NCBI GenBank assembly: GCA_016187415.1
Contig: JACPJT010000004.1
Location: forward strand, 103,135-167,134
DNA: 64,000 bases
From: Candidatus Aenigmatarchaeota archaeon
GTDB taxonomy: Archaea; Aenigmatarchaeota; Aenigmatarchaeia; CG10238-14; SCSR01
Direction of reading: 5' to 3'
Shown piece after piece: positions 52,040 through 61,740 of this stretch. Within the stretch, counting starts at the first letter, position 1, and every line of letters begins with the position of its first letter. The position numbers were made by a program, and so were the translations under genes. The notes below the pieces were generated by a model. The model made no database searches and was not told the DNA's origin. It worked only from the letters and a program-made list of their open reading frames with translations.

Positions 52040-52840
52040 ATGGGAAAAATCAAAGTGGGCATATCCATTTACCCTCTGCTGATGGAGCTTGCCGATTTGC
52101 AGGAAATACTTGAGGCGCTTTTTGTTAATGAGATTGGAATCAGGCATATTGAAGTCCATAGCGAATACTTGGATGAAAATATCGACGTATTCTTGAAATT
52201 GCTGGAGACCAGCGGCGTGAAATACACCATGCATGCGCCACACGACGCCACGAAGAAAACCAAGGTAAGGCTTTGTTCTGCGCTAAAGAAGGACATAGAA
52301 CTGGGCGATTATTGGTTAACGAAATCTATTGAGTTTGCAAAAGAACTGGGCGTGAAACTGATAACACTGCATCCCGACAGGTTTGTCTATGCTACAAAAG
52401 GAAGAGCCAAAGAAATACTAAGAACTCATCTATCAAAAGCTTTGGAGAAATTGGATAAGGGCATGATGCTGTTGCTGGAAAATATGCCGGACAGAAATTA
52501 CACGATAACAACACCTGAAGACATGAAAGACTTCATCAAGTTGATGGGAAGCAAAAAAATCGGATGCACATGGGATGTTACTCATTCAAAACTTGCCATC
52601 GGAGAAAATTTCTTGGATTTCCCTAAAGTGTTGAAGAAAAACATTAAGCATGTCCACTTGTGCGATATAAAGGGCAGAAGAGATCATTTCCCACTGGGTA
52701 CGGGCGAGCTGGATCTGTCAGTTGTGTCGAACTCGTTAAAAAAAATAAATTATTCCGGCATAGTGAACCTGGAAATTGTGACGTCAAATCCTTTGGACTT
52801 GGTTGATTCCAAAAACAGGATAGAACAGGCGCTCAGGTGA
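52040..52840 (+). CDS. xylose isomerase-like TIM-barrel protein
   Basis: 266 residues. Metal-site phrases in order: HIEVHSEYLD, YTMHAPHDA, LITLHPDRF, LLLENMPDR, CTWDVTHSKL, KHVHLCDIKGRRDHFPLGTG and VNLEIVTS. These fit sugar-phosphate isomerase/epimerase or endonuclease IV-like proteins. It shares the fold but not close similarity with the protein at 34855. The DUF357 gene follows after 4 bases. Confidence 0.8.
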   Translation: MGKIKVGISIYPLLMELADLQEILEALFVNEIGIRHIEVHSEYLDENIDVFLKLLETSGVKYTMHAPHDATKKTKVRLCSALKKDIELGDYWLTKSIEFAKELGVKLITLHPDRFVYATKGRAKEILRTHLSKALEKLDKGMMLLLENMPDRNYTITTPEDMKDFIKLMGSKKIGCTWDVTHSKLAIGENFLDFPKVLKKNIKHVHLCDIKGRRDHFPLGTGELDLSVVSNSLKKINYSGIVNLEIVTSNPLDLVDSKNRIEQALR

Positions 52841-52844
52841 AATT

Positions 52845-53114
52845 ATGGAAGAAGAAATCAGAACAAGCGCCGGGAAAGAAGTCGATAGAATCAAGAAGAT
52901 AATGGATGGTTTGAAAGTCGTTGATTCCAAAAAAACCGATTCATTGGTAAGAGTAATGAAATCGTATTATGATGACTGCGTATCATTTTACAGGAAAGAA
53001 AAATATCTGCAATGCTTGGAAACCGCGTTTATAGTATGGGCTTATGTCGATGCTGGCCTGCATCTGGGCGTGTTCAAAGTACCGGGCGATTTGAAAAAGA
53101 TGTTTACTATTTAA
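52845..53114 (+). CDS. DUF357 protein
   Basis: 89 residues, all-helical, with the DUF357 pattern VMKSYYDDCVSFYRKEKYLQ followed by CLETAFIVWAYVDAGLHLGV. This archaeal family often sits near DNA repair or rRNA genes. It probably forms a helical-hairpin dimer. Function not established. Co-transcribed with the TIM-barrel gene. Confidence 0.8.
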   Translation: MEEEIRTSAGKEVDRIKKIMDGLKVVDSKKTDSLVRVMKSYYDDCVSFYRKEKYLQCLETAFIVWAYVDAGLHLGVFKVPGDLKKMFTI

Positions 53115-53137
53115 AATAAAATACGAAATAAATTTTA

Positions 53138-53503
53138 ATGGAACCTCCTGAACATTTTGTTGTCGCGTTTGTGATTGCATTTTTAGCCGGCCTCCTGTTG
53201 GGTGTAAACCATGATTTGCTTCTGATGTGGTCAGTTGTAGCCACTTTGGCTGGGGTGTTATATGATATAGATCACTTGTTCTGGGGACTGGTGTGGAAAA
53301 AGGCGACAGTAGGCGCGATAATCAGGAACCCTCTCATAGTTCTGCGGCTCAGGAAAAGCACGGGCGTGTTGCCTCATGTCCCCACGCATAACATAGTTGC
53401 AGCTTTAATTTTCACGATAATATCAATGGCACTGATACCACAGTGGTCTATTCCCATTGGAGTGGGGTTGATATCGCACATCCTTATTGATGAAGAACAT
53501 TAG
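53138..53503 (+). CDS. membrane protein, YdjM/DUF457-like
   Basis: 121 residues with three to four helices (FVVAFVIAFLAGLLLGV, LLLMWSVVATLAGVLYDIDH, IVAALIFTIISMALIP and a final segment). The DIDH and the closing SHILIDEEH are acidic/His groups found in membrane-bound metal-dependent hydrolases of the YdjM type. It follows DUF357 by 23 bases. Confidence 0.6.
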   Translation: MEPPEHFVVAFVIAFLAGLLLGVNHDLLLMWSVVATLAGVLYDIDHLFWGLVWKKATVGAIIRNPLIVLRLRKSTGVLPHVPTHNIVAALIFTIISMALIPQWSIPIGVGLISHILIDEEH

Positions 53504-53582
53504 ACATGATTATGCATTCCACCAAAAACTAAACTCTAAGTAAGTAAAAATCCAATAATATTAAAGGGGTTTCCAGATATCA

Positions 53583-56087
53583 ATGAACACGTCAATTACC
53601 AAGCTGGCAATGCAGGGATTCAAGAGTTTCAATAGGCGTGTGTCTATACCGTTTCTGCAGGGCGTTAATGCGATAGCCGGGCCAAACGGCAGTGGAAAGA
53701 GCAATATCCTGGACGCGATTGCTTTTGTTCTCGGCAGGACATCTGCCAAGTCAATGCGTGCAGACAGGCTACATGAGTTGATATATCACGGCAGCCAGGG
53801 GAAGAAATCGGCGGACTTTGCGTCAGTAACACTGACCTTCGACAATTCCAAAAAGGTTTTTTCGGTTGATGGCGACGAGCTTTCGATTAACAGAAAGGTC
53901 AACCAAAAGGGCATGACCGTATACAAGATGAACGACAGGACCGTGACAAGGGACAAAATAATCCAGACTTTGGCGGCTGCCAGAATCCATCCTGATGGCC
54001 CGAACATAATTTTGCAGGGCGACATAACCGAAATAATTGAGATGAACCCTGTTGAGAGAAGGGGCATCATTGACGACATATCGGGCATAGCAGAGTATAA
54101 CGACAAGAAAGGGAAAGCGCAGAAAGACATGGATGCCGTTGATCAGAAGCTGAAGGAAGCCGAGATAATCATCACGCAGAGGTACGATATTTTTAAGAAA
54201 CTTGAGGATGAAAGGAACGCCGCAATAAAATACCAGAATCTCCAGCAGCAGCTCAAGGTTTTGAAAGCGTCCTTCGCCAACAAAAAATTTGTGACGTTCC
54301 AGGAGCAATTGAACAAGATAGATGAAACTGTCGCCGGCAAAACCGAGCTGAACGAAAAATTAAACAAAGAACTGCAGGAAGTCGAAGGCGAGCTGGACAA
54401 CAAAGAATCCGGCATAAGGGAAGTTGCAGACAAGTTGATCACACTGTCTAAAAAGGTCGAGCTTGAAAAGGAAATATCCGAACTGCGTTCACAATTATTG
54501 ATTAAGAAGGACAGGATAGACGCCAATACGCGCGAGGTAGAAAGACTGAATAGTTTGACGGAAAAGCTTGCCGTATTCGAGTCGAAGAAAGCCGAACTCA
54601 CAGGCGAGATGCCGCGCGCCGTGCAAAGTATTCTGAGATTAAACCTGCGCGGCGTGCTCGGCACAATATCCAAGCTGATATCAGTGCCTGAAAACCATCA
54701 GATTGCCATCGAAGTCGCCGCCGGGCCGCACTTGAATGACATAGTTGTGGAAAATGAGGATGTCGCAAAATATTGCATAGATTACCTGAAAAGGGAAAGG
54801 ATAGGGCGCGCCACATTTCTGCCGTTGAATAAAATCAGACCTATGCTATTCAGGGAAAGCGATATGCTGGGAAAGCATGGCGTCATTGGCGTGGCAAGCA
54901 AGCTGATCAAATACGATACGAAATATATGTCGGCCGTGGAATTCGTCTTCGGCAACACGCTTATCATAGAGAATCTTGATGCAGGACGCGCTCTGGGCAT
55001 AGGAAGGGCGAGAATGGTGACGCTGGACGGCGACTTGATTGAAAGAAGCGGGGCGATGATAGGCGGCCATTATGTGAAATCCCATCCGAAATTTGTTGAA
55101 GCTTCCACCAAGGATGAAATCGGAAGATATCTTGAATTGAGAAGAAGGCTTGAAGAAGAAACTGGTTTCTTGAAGGAAGAAGTGGGAGAACTTGAAAAGA
55201 AGCTGAAAAAGTTTGGTGTGTCGGAAGAGACAAGGGAATTCATCGATCTGGAAAAATTGAGGTCTTCAAGCGAACAAGATGTAGACAAATTGAGAGAAAG
55301 GAGGAAAAAGCTGCACGAGAGGAGGCTGAATCTTGAAATTGAGATCAACAGGCTCAATATCGACAAAGCCAGATTTGAAACCGAGATGCAGAATGCCAAG
55401 CTTGAATTGGAACAGTACGGGCAAATCACGTATGTCGATGAAACGCTCCATTCCCTCGAAGAGTTCATAAAGAAAAACGAGAAGGAATTGTCTTTGATAG
55501 GATTGGTGAACCTGAAATCGATTGACGAATATGAAAAATTCAAAAACGAATTTGAAGGATACAAGGTGAAATACGAAAAGATACTGGAAGAGAAGAAGGC
55601 CGTACTTGACATGATAGCTAAGATCGAGGAGAAAAGAAAGGACGTGTTCTTCGGGACATTGAATGATGTGAAAACAGAGTTCAACAATATTTTTATTAAA
55701 ATGCTGAATGGCAATGCAAGTTTGGAACTGGAAGACAACAACAATTTGGAAAGCGGGCTGCTGATAAAGGCCAGTCCGAAAGGGAAGAGCCTGCTCAACA
55801 TTGATTCCATGTCCGGCGGGGAGAAGACACTGACTGCTTTGGCGTTTATTTTCGCCATACAAAAAAACAAGCCGTCGCCGTTCTATGTCCTGGATGAAAT
55901 CGATGCTGCTCTCGACAAGGCAAACAGCAAAGTGGTGGCAGACATGCTCAGGGAATTTTCGAATGACGCGCAATTCATTTTAATAACGCACAACGACACC
56001 ACATTGAAGGCGGGAAACCAAGTGTACGGCGTCAGCATGGTGGACGGCGAAAGCAAGATAGTCGCACTAGAATTGCCGAAAGCGTGA
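53583..56087 (+). CDS. smc: chromosome partition protein SMC with shortened arms
   Basis: Condensin ATPase that loops DNA with ScpA and ScpB. 834 residues. Walker A is GPNGSGKSN (33-41), the Q-loop is NIILQGDI, the hinge spans about 350-500 (opening RGVLGTISKLISVPENHQIA), the signature is MSGGEKTLTALAF (743-755) and Walker B is FYVLDEIDAALD (767-778). The coiled arms cover only about 170-345 and 505-685, roughly 175 residues each against 300 or more in usual SMCs. The frame is continuous and the heads and hinge are complete. scpA starts 4 bases later. Confidence 0.93.
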   Translation: MNTSITKLAMQGFKSFNRRVSIPFLQGVNAIAGPNGSGKSNILDAIAFVLGRTSAKSMRADRLHELIYHGSQGKKSADFASVTLTFDNSKKVFSVDGDELSINRKVNQKGMTVYKMNDRTVTRDKIIQTLAAARIHPDGPNIILQGDITEIIEMNPVERRGIIDDISGIAEYNDKKGKAQKDMDAVDQKLKEAEIIITQRYDIFKKLEDERNAAIKYQNLQQQLKVLKASFANKKFVTFQEQLNKIDETVAGKTELNEKLNKELQEVEGELDNKESGIREVADKLITLSKKVELEKEISELRSQLLIKKDRIDANTREVERLNSLTEKLAVFESKKAELTGEMPRAVQSILRLNLRGVLGTISKLISVPENHQIAIEVAAGPHLNDIVVENEDVAKYCIDYLKRERIGRATFLPLNKIRPMLFRESDMLGKHGVIGVASKLIKYDTKYMSAVEFVFGNTLIIENLDAGRALGIGRARMVTLDGDLIERSGAMIGGHYVKSHPKFVEASTKDEIGRYLELRRRLEEETGFLKEEVGELEKKLKKFGVSEETREFIDLEKLRSSSEQDVDKLRERRKKLHERRLNLEIEINRLNIDKARFETEMQNAKLELEQYGQITYVDETLHSLEEFIKKNEKELSLIGLVNLKSIDEYEKFKNEFEGYKVKYEKILEEKKAVLDMIAKIEEKRKDVFFGTLNDVKTEFNNIFIKMLNGNASLELEDNNNLESGLLIKASPKGKSLLNIDSMSGGEKTLTALAFIFAIQKNKPSPFYVLDEIDAALDKANSKVVADMLREFSNDAQFILITHNDTTLKAGNQVYGVSMVDGESKIVALELPKA

Positions 56088-56091
56088 TTCC

Positions 56092-56811
56092 ATGAAAAAC
56101 GAAGTTAAAGAAAAGTCCGAAGAAGAGAATATTCTCAAGACCATTATCGAGAAGGAAAACTGGGAGGATGTGATTTATTACATAGTCAGTCTGGAGCAGT
56201 TGAACCCGTGGGATGTCAATCTGGTCAAACTGACGGAAAGTTTCATCAAATTCATTAAAAATGTGGAAAACCTGGACTTCAGGATTCCGGCCAAGGTTAT
56301 TTTTGTGGCTGCTATACTGCTGAGATTGAAATCCGAATTTTTGTCCATGTTTGAAGAGGATGAAGACTCCGTCGATGAAATGCTGAAGGAAGACAAGCCA
56401 TTCGCGGAACTCGGGATCGACCCCAATCTCGTGCAACTTGGATATCCTATGCGGAGATCGCCCAAGAGGCAGGTCACATTGGAAGAGCTTATTGCCGCAT
56501 TGAGGAAGGCGCTGGATGTCAGGGAAAGGAAAGAAGAGAGGGTGAAAATCGCGAGGAGGCAGCTGAACGTCATAACGGTTGAGGATGAAGATATGACAAT
56601 AAAGACGGAGAAAATGCTGGTCGAGATAGACGAACTTATGCGGAAACTCCATCAGGATAAAATCGATTTTTCACAACTTGTCAAGGAATGGAAAAGAGAA
56701 AAAATCATATCCAAGTTTGTTCCATTATTGCATTTGGAATCCGACGGGAAAGTCGTTAGTGAGCAGGAAGATTTCTTCAAGGAAATACTCATATCAAAAA
56801 AGGATGTTTAG
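56092..56811 (+). CDS. scpA: segregation and condensation protein A
   Basis: Kleisin that bridges the two SMC heads. 239 residues. The N-terminal SMC-neck binding region includes IVSLEQLNPWDVNLVKLTES then LDFRIPAKVIFVAAILLRLK, the ScpA signature. A charged middle follows and the C-terminal winged-helix (FSQLVKEWKREKIISKFVPL) binds the head. Four bases from smc: one operon. Confidence 0.92.
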   Translation: MKNEVKEKSEEENILKTIIEKENWEDVIYYIVSLEQLNPWDVNLVKLTESFIKFIKNVENLDFRIPAKVIFVAAILLRLKSEFLSMFEEDEDSVDEMLKEDKPFAELGIDPNLVQLGYPMRRSPKRQVTLEELIAALRKALDVRERKEERVKIARRQLNVITVEDEDMTIKTEKMLVEIDELMRKLHQDKIDFSQLVKEWKREKIISKFVPLLHLESDGKVVSEQEDFFKEILISKKDV

Positions 56812-56853
56812 AAATAAACAAAATTTAAATACTTCTGATACCAATTGGTATCT

Positions 56854-57102
56854 ATGAAACCACAAATTAATCTAAGGATACCAGAAAATTTGAAGAAAGC
56901 CGCCGAAAAATATGCAAGAATCCACAGGTATAGAAACTTGCAAGAGCTTGCCACAGAAGCCATAAGGGAGAAAGTTATGGAAAAGAATTACGACGAAAGT
57001 TTTACTGCAAAGGAAATAGAATTGATAGACAGGGTAATAGATGCGACTATAAAAAAAGGTGATCTAGTAAGCGAAAAGGAACTAAGAAAGGCTTTGAGAT
57101 GA
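56854..57102 (+). CDS. ribbon-helix-helix-type antitoxin, 82 aa
   Basis: KPQINLRIPENLKKAAEKYA is a classic ribbon then helix, followed by a second helix (YRNLQELATEAIREKV), an RHH DNA-binding domain. The C-terminal half would wrap its toxin. ATG 56854 is preferred to GTG 56845 because the RHH strand then begins at once. The stop overlaps the RelE-like gene by four bases. Confidence 0.8.
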   Translation: MKPQINLRIPENLKKAAEKYARIHRYRNLQELATEAIREKVMEKNYDESFTAKEIELIDRVIDATIKKGDLVSEKELRKALR

Positions 57103-57395
57103 CTTATGAGATAGTCGCGAGTAAAACGTTTATTAAACAGATAGAAAATCTACCATCCAAACATAAAGAGCAAATTGACAAGAAAATCGATCTGATAAAA
57201 CAAAACCCCTTTAGATTCAAGGCAATATATGCGAAACTCTATTCGAGAGTTTTCAGAGTTAGATTAAATATAGAAGGCAGTGAAACTCGGCTAATTTACG
57301 TTGTTCTTGGATCAAAGATTATCATAGCTTGTCTTTTGGACAGAACTGATGAATATAAAGATTTAGAAAATTACTTGGAAAAGATTGGAGTTTAG
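57099..57395 (+). CDS. RelE/ParE-family toxin, 98 aa
   Basis: Small RNase-fold toxin: YEIVASKTFIKQIENLPSKH helix pair, then FRFKAIYAKLYSRVFRVRLN and TRLIYVVLGSKIIIACLLDR strands, the RelE core. Paired with the upstream RHH antitoxin by a four-base overlap. Confidence 0.82.
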   Translation: MTYEIVASKTFIKQIENLPSKHKEQIDKKIDLIKQNPFRFKAIYAKLYSRVFRVRLNIEGSETRLIYVVLGSKIIIACLLDRTDEYKDLENYLEKIGV

Positions 57396-57468
57396 ATTTT
57401 CTAAAATTAAACCGTTGCTTATTTTAAGACTTCTTCAGGGAGATTTTGATTGGCAAGAAAAGAGTGGT

Positions 57469-57732
57469 TTAACCGTAAATATTGTCATGATGATCATAGT
57501 CCTCCAGTATAACAGTCTTGGTATTTTCATCGATAGAATAGACTAACACGAAGCTTTTGTCAATATGTACCCTTCTCATACCCTTCATGACATTGCTTAG
57601 TGGCTTGAATCTGTATGGATTCTCTAGTATCTGCTGCAGTTTTTTTGTGATCATTTCAAGTTGTTTGGGGTTCCTTTTAGCAAGTTTTTTGAATATTTCA
57701 TCTATATTTGGTTTATTAGAGACGTTGTACAT
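57469..57732 (-). CDS. RelE/YafQ-family toxin, 87 aa
   Basis: IDEIFKKLAKRNPKQLEMIT helices, then PYRFKPLSNVMKGMRRVHID and SFVLVYSID strands and the closing DYDHHDNIYG with its paired His, typical of YoeB/YafQ-like mRNA interferases. It lies one base after its antitoxin on the same strand. Confidence 0.82.
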   Translation of the reverse strand: MYNVSNKPNIDEIFKKLAKRNPKQLEMITKKLQQILENPYRFKPLSNVMKGMRRVHIDKSFVLVYSIDENTKTVILEDYDHHDNIYG

Positions 57733-57733
57733 C

Positions 57734-57979
57734 TCATTTCAGTCCGTATCGTTTTTGAAAATCTTCAAGAGTACCTATTTTTATAGTTTTTTGCTTATGG
57801 ATCTTTTTCAATTTTTGAATATATTCTGGTCTTATTTCGGGTTCTATTCTGACAAACTTCCTATAATCTTTGGCCATCTTGTCTATAGCTTCAGACTTAT
57901 CCTTCAGGCCGTATTCGGCCTTTAGAACATTCAGCACTCTGTTTGTTTCTTTGTCTATATCAATAATCGCCTTTACCAT
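57734..57979 (-). CDS. antitoxin (DUF2683-like), 81 aa
   Basis: MVKAIIDIDKETNRVLNVLK is a strand-helix like an RHH antitoxin. A Lys-rich C-terminal region follows (YIQKLKKIHKQKTIKIG). Partner of the RelE-like toxin that begins one base downstream of it. It converges with the plus-strand pair, so two different toxin-antitoxin modules fill the gap between scpA and scpB. Confidence 0.75.
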   Translation of the reverse strand: MVKAIIDIDKETNRVLNVLKAEYGLKDKSEAIDKMAKDYRKFVRIEPEIRPEYIQKLKKIHKQKTIKIGTLEDFQKRYGLK

Positions 57980-58056
57980 ATTAATATGATGTTAATATCA
58001 GTATTTAAACATTCACCTGACGAAAATTAATATCAGCGAAAAACAAAATTAATTGC

Positions 58057-58557
58057 ATGAACAAGAGGGCATTGGTTGAATCCGCACTGTTTGTTTCTGA
58101 CAAACCGATAGGTCTGGTGAAATTGTCTGAAACCACCGGATTATCGCAAGATGAAGTAAAATCTGTGATTGAGAAGATACAGCAGGAGCATACCAAAGAA
58201 GAGAAAGGGATGGAACTTGTGGAAACACCGGAAGGATACGAATTCAGAATCAAGCCGGAATACCGTGACAAGATAGTCAAACTTGCGCCGATGTCTGATC
58301 TCACAGAAGGCCAGCTTAGGACTCTTGCACTGACTGTTGCGTTGAAACCTCCTGTCAAACAGTCTGCCATTGTCAGGTATCAGGGGAACAAAGCTTACGG
58401 ATATATCGGACAGCTGGAAAACAAGGGCCTCATCAAAACGGAAAAATTCTCCAGGACAAAAATCATCAAGCTAACGCCGGAGTTTGAAAAATATTTCGGC
58501 AAAAGTTTGGAAGACTTGAAGAAACTGCTCGAAAAGCCGAGCGAACCTAAATCATAA
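58057..58557 (+). CDS. scpB: segregation and condensation protein B
   Basis: Dimeric winged-helix partner of ScpA. 166 residues. The first winged helix opens RALVESALFVSDKPIGLVKL, the second reads LRTLALTVALKPPVKQSAIV then RYQGNKAYGYIGQLENKGLI, the standard ScpB phrase. Separated from scpA by 1.2 kb of toxin-antitoxin genes. Its end overlaps the converging KaiC-like gene by 11 bases. Confidence 0.92.
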   Translation: MNKRALVESALFVSDKPIGLVKLSETTGLSQDEVKSVIEKIQQEHTKEEKGMELVETPEGYEFRIKPEYRDKIVKLAPMSDLTEGQLRTLALTVALKPPVKQSAIVRYQGNKAYGYIGQLENKGLIKTEKFSRTKIIKLTPEFEKYFGKSLEDLKKLLEKPSEPKS

Positions 58558-59239
58558 GACTCTTTATCATTATTCCTTGCTGTGTTATGTCAAATGGATA
58601 TATCTTCTTGCCGTGATCTGTCCTTCTCATTTTCAAAATCTGCATGGTTCTTGACGCCCCGCCGACTGTCATGTAATTCAGCAATAGAACAGAATCCACG
58701 ACAAACTCTTCGAATCCGAACCTGCTCAATGACTGCTTCTCCGCCCTTTCTACTTCTGATATTATCATGCTTGTGACGCCAAGCGACTTTAACGTGTTCA
58801 GCATGTCAAACGATTTTGATCTGAGTTTGAATGCCTCGTCAGGACTTTCCCTCCAGCCCATGGTTGCGATTGTCAGACTATCCAATGCAAATCTTTTCGC
58901 GCCTATTTTCTTCACGTTTTCAACTATTTTTGTTGTGACAGTCGTTATGTCGCTTGCAATCAGACTCTCCAACTTGAACTTTCCAGCCGCAATGTATTTG
59001 GAAAAATCCCAGCCGAATCTTGAAACATCCGCAAGAATGTCCTCTGGCCTCTGCTCAAGAGTAACGTAAACGCCGTTCTCGCCTTTCAGCAGGCCGTTCC
59101 ACAGATATTGCATGCAAAGAAGCGTCTTTCCTGTACCGGCGTTCCCTGCAACCAGATTAGTGGAACCTTTGACAAGCCCGCCCTCAATCAATTTGTCAAA
59201 TCCTGGAATTCCCGTCTCGACTCGCTCTACTATTGGCAT
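58547..59239 (-). CDS. KaiC/RadA-superfamily ATPase, single domain
   Basis: 230 residues, one KaiC-type RecA domain: IPGFDKLIEGGLVKGSTNLV, Walker A GNAGTGKT (32-39), VYVTLEQRPEDI, Walker B RFALDSLTI and the closing RTMQILKMRRTDHGKK. Single-domain KaiC-like ATPases (including ArlH-like) occur in signalling and archaellum systems. No sensor or archaellum genes adjoin, so its partner is unknown. Confidence 0.87.
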   Translation of the reverse strand: MPIVERVETGIPGFDKLIEGGLVKGSTNLVAGNAGTGKTLLCMQYLWNGLLKGENGVYVTLEQRPEDILADVSRFGWDFSKYIAAGKFKLESLIASDITTVTTKIVENVKKIGAKRFALDSLTIATMGWRESPDEAFKLRSKSFDMLNTLKSLGVTSMIISEVERAEKQSLSRFGFEEFVVDSVLLLNYMTVGGASRTMQILKMRRTDHGKKIYPFDITQQGIMIKSLMI

Positions 59240-59272
59240 AATATGAAATTAGCTAATCTTCAAGATAAACTT

Positions 59273-60283
59273 TCAGAACTTTAGAATTTTTCTCTGATAC
59301 AGCCAGTATACTATAATCGCCAACACTATAATTCCGAGAATTATCCAAGCCCAAGATGATATTGGTTTTGCTCCTGTCGCAGCAGTTGGCGTTGTTGCAG
59401 CTGCCACTGTCTGTCCTACAGCAATGGTAGTCGTATTCAACGAATCAATCTTCTTGTTAACCTGGTAGGACAAGTCCTTCATTTCGCCCTGCTTAACTTC
59501 GGAGAAACTCCACTGAACCACTGGATCGGACTGCAGAATCTTCGGCTGTTCGCCGATGAATTTAATGAAACTCGCATCCTGCGCGACATACTTTGGTATA
59601 ACTTCGACCAAGTCGACGTTCTTCAAATCCTTGTCGGGTGTGAACGATAATGTAACCTTGGATATTGTGGTAGTTTTGTTCGTGGTTGTTTCTTTAACTT
59701 CGAAGACTTCCACCTTTGTGGAAACAGATACGGAACTTGCTGAACCCGATGAAACCGCAGATTTGATTTCGGTTAATGCTGTCTTCGCATCTGCCGTCGC
59801 AGTCTGCAATGCGCTGTCCACATCTGCCACTGTGGCAGTTTTTACCGCTTCTGCCTTGCCTGTTTGTGTGACCTGAATGTTTGCCGTGTTTACAGTTGTC
59901 ACGCCCAAATCACTTGGCTTAACTGAACTTATTACTCCGCTTGCATCAGAAACTGGCACCGGTACGGAAACTGGAGTGACTGTTATTGTAGTTTGCGTTG
60001 GTCCTGTGGTCGTGGTTGTAGTGGTTGCAGCAGGAGTTGTAGTTGGTGTCGTGGTTGTAGCCGACGATGTGGTTGTTGTGGTTGATGATGAAGATGACGA
60101 ACTGCTGCTTGTTGTTGTGGTCGTAGTAGAAGGTGCCGCACTAGCCGTCGCAGTTGATGCGCCACCAGTGCTCGGTGCGGTTCCTATAGTTACTGAAGAT
60201 TCGCCCATTGGTGCCGCTATAACTGAAGAAACCACTAAAAAGTATATTACCAAAAATATTGGGAAGGTTTTATTTCCATTCAC
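59273..60283 (-). CDS. Ser/Thr-rich membrane-anchored surface protein
   Basis: 336 residues. Signal peptide (FPIFLVIYFLVVSSVIAA, 7-24), then a low-complexity Ser/Thr stretch (about 40-100) that would be a target for O-glycosylation. A folded domain (about 105-295, with SFTPDKDLKNVDLVEVIPKY) and one C-terminal membrane helix (WAWIILGIIVLAIIVYWLYQ) before a basic tail follow. It starts 15 bases after the large surface protein stops and probably acts with it at the cell surface. Confidence 0.8.
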   Translation of the reverse strand: MNGNKTFPIFLVIYFLVVSSVIAAPMGESSVTIGTAPSTGGASTATASAAPSTTTTTTSSSSSSSSSTTTTTSSATTTTPTTTPAATTTTTTTGPTQTTITVTPVSVPVPVSDASGVISSVKPSDLGVTTVNTANIQVTQTGKAEAVKTATVADVDSALQTATADAKTALTEIKSAVSSGSASSVSVSTKVEVFEVKETTTNKTTTISKVTLSFTPDKDLKNVDLVEVIPKYVAQDASFIKFIGEQPKILQSDPVVQWSFSEVKQGEMKDLSYQVNKKIDSLNTTTIAVGQTVAAATTPTAATGAKPISSWAWIILGIIVLAIIVYWLYQRKILKF

Positions 60284-60298
60284 TAATTAACCCCCGAA

Positions 60299-61732
60299 CT
60301 ATGATGGGTTACCACCAGTGCTCAGTGATACATTATATGAACCAAATGTGAATGTTGTCGTATACGTTCCTGGCGTTGTCGACGTTGGCAACTTTACGTA
60401 TATCGTTACTGTACCATTTATTGCGGATGTGGTTGTATCCAAATCTTGCAATGGGTATATCGTATCTGTTGTGTTGTATCTGTCTGATATGTATGCCGTT
60501 CTGGCAGTGCCGCTAGCGTCTGTATAATTCATAATTGTATTTCCTACTGTTACTATTGTTCCTGTTCCCCCTACTTGAGTCCAGTTGCCTACTTTTACTG
60601 AAGTGGCATTTACATTTGTCGAGTTTGTCGTTGTACTGCCAAGTGTCACGTTGAATGTGAATGACCAACCGTTCGCATATGTATTATCTGCTATCGCGCT
60701 TGTATCGGATGTGTTTAATGTAGCTGTTACGCCGTTCAGTGTGTTGACACCGAAGTTCCTTGTTGCATTTGTGGCTGCATTGTTGAACGCATCTTTTGCA
60801 GATATGGTTATCGTACTATTAGCCAAGTCTGTCAACCCGCTTGTCGAGAACGTACAGGTGTAGTTCAAATCATTATTGCGCGTACAGTCTCTTGTAGCAT
60901 TGAATCCTGTGATATTCACTGCGATGGTCGTCACGGCTACTCCAGATCCGCCATCGTTGTCCAAAACCGTGAATGATATCGTTGGCGACGCAGATGTCAC
61001 ATTCACACCTGATTGTGGCGATGTTATGTTGATCGTTGGGCCAACCAATTCACCTAGTGTGACTGCTGTTGCAGTGCCGTTGCTTGTCGCCAAGTTACCC
61101 GTAGTATCTACTGTAGTGATATTGTATACAAAAATACCAGCATTAGGATAGTCTGTGTAAGTTGTTGTACTCGATGTACCTAATAGTGTGTTGTTGCGAT
61201 AGACGCGATAATAAGATGCATCGCTCGATGTTGATGCCGTCCATGTTACTTGGACTTGCCTTGATGTGGCATTGTTTGTCACGATTGTGGCCGTTACTGA
61301 CGAAGCGGCTGCCGGGGCTGTTACATCTCGCGAGTCTACTGTTGATGAAGATCCATTAGTCGAACTCAGCACACTTGCATCACTGACCGTGGTGACATTA
61401 TAGAAGTAAACTCCTGCTATAGGGGAATCTGTGTAGGTTGTTGTAGTGGTCGAACCTAACAGTTGAGTGGTATTCCTGAAAACTCTGTAAGATGCCACTG
61501 GACTTATGGTGACCGCACTTGAACTACCGTTCGTCAATGCCACGTTGTTACCAGTGTCGACTGCAGTTACATTATACGCATAAATGGAATTGGACGGTGC
61601 TGTCCAACTGACATTAATTTGTCCGCCACTGGACAGAGCCACCGCTGTAACACTTGAGGGTGCACCTGGGGCTGTAGTATCGCCAGTAGTTGGGTTATCT
61701 GTAAATGATGTCGTTGATGCTGTCCCAATCAA
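60299..61732 (-). pseudogene. C-terminal part of the large surface protein (after frameshift)
   Basis: 477 codons with at least three fibronectin III-like repeats. The repeat unit shows SVTAVALSSGGQINVSWTAP, later YYRVYRNNTLLGTS and NAGIFVYNITTVDTTGN. An Ig-like domain and a final region ending NVSLSTGGNPS follow. It has no signal peptide or proper start. By comparison with its own repeats it continues the upstream ORF, from which it is separated by a small deletion at about 61741-61748. Confidence 0.75.
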
Positions 61733-61740
61733 TGTGTTGT

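Noticed and set aside
59877..60290. Long plus-strand ORF rich in Val opposite the Ser/Thr-rich gene
   Set aside because: It is the mirror of ACN-rich codons on the other strand; the minus-strand frame has a signal peptide and a membrane anchor.
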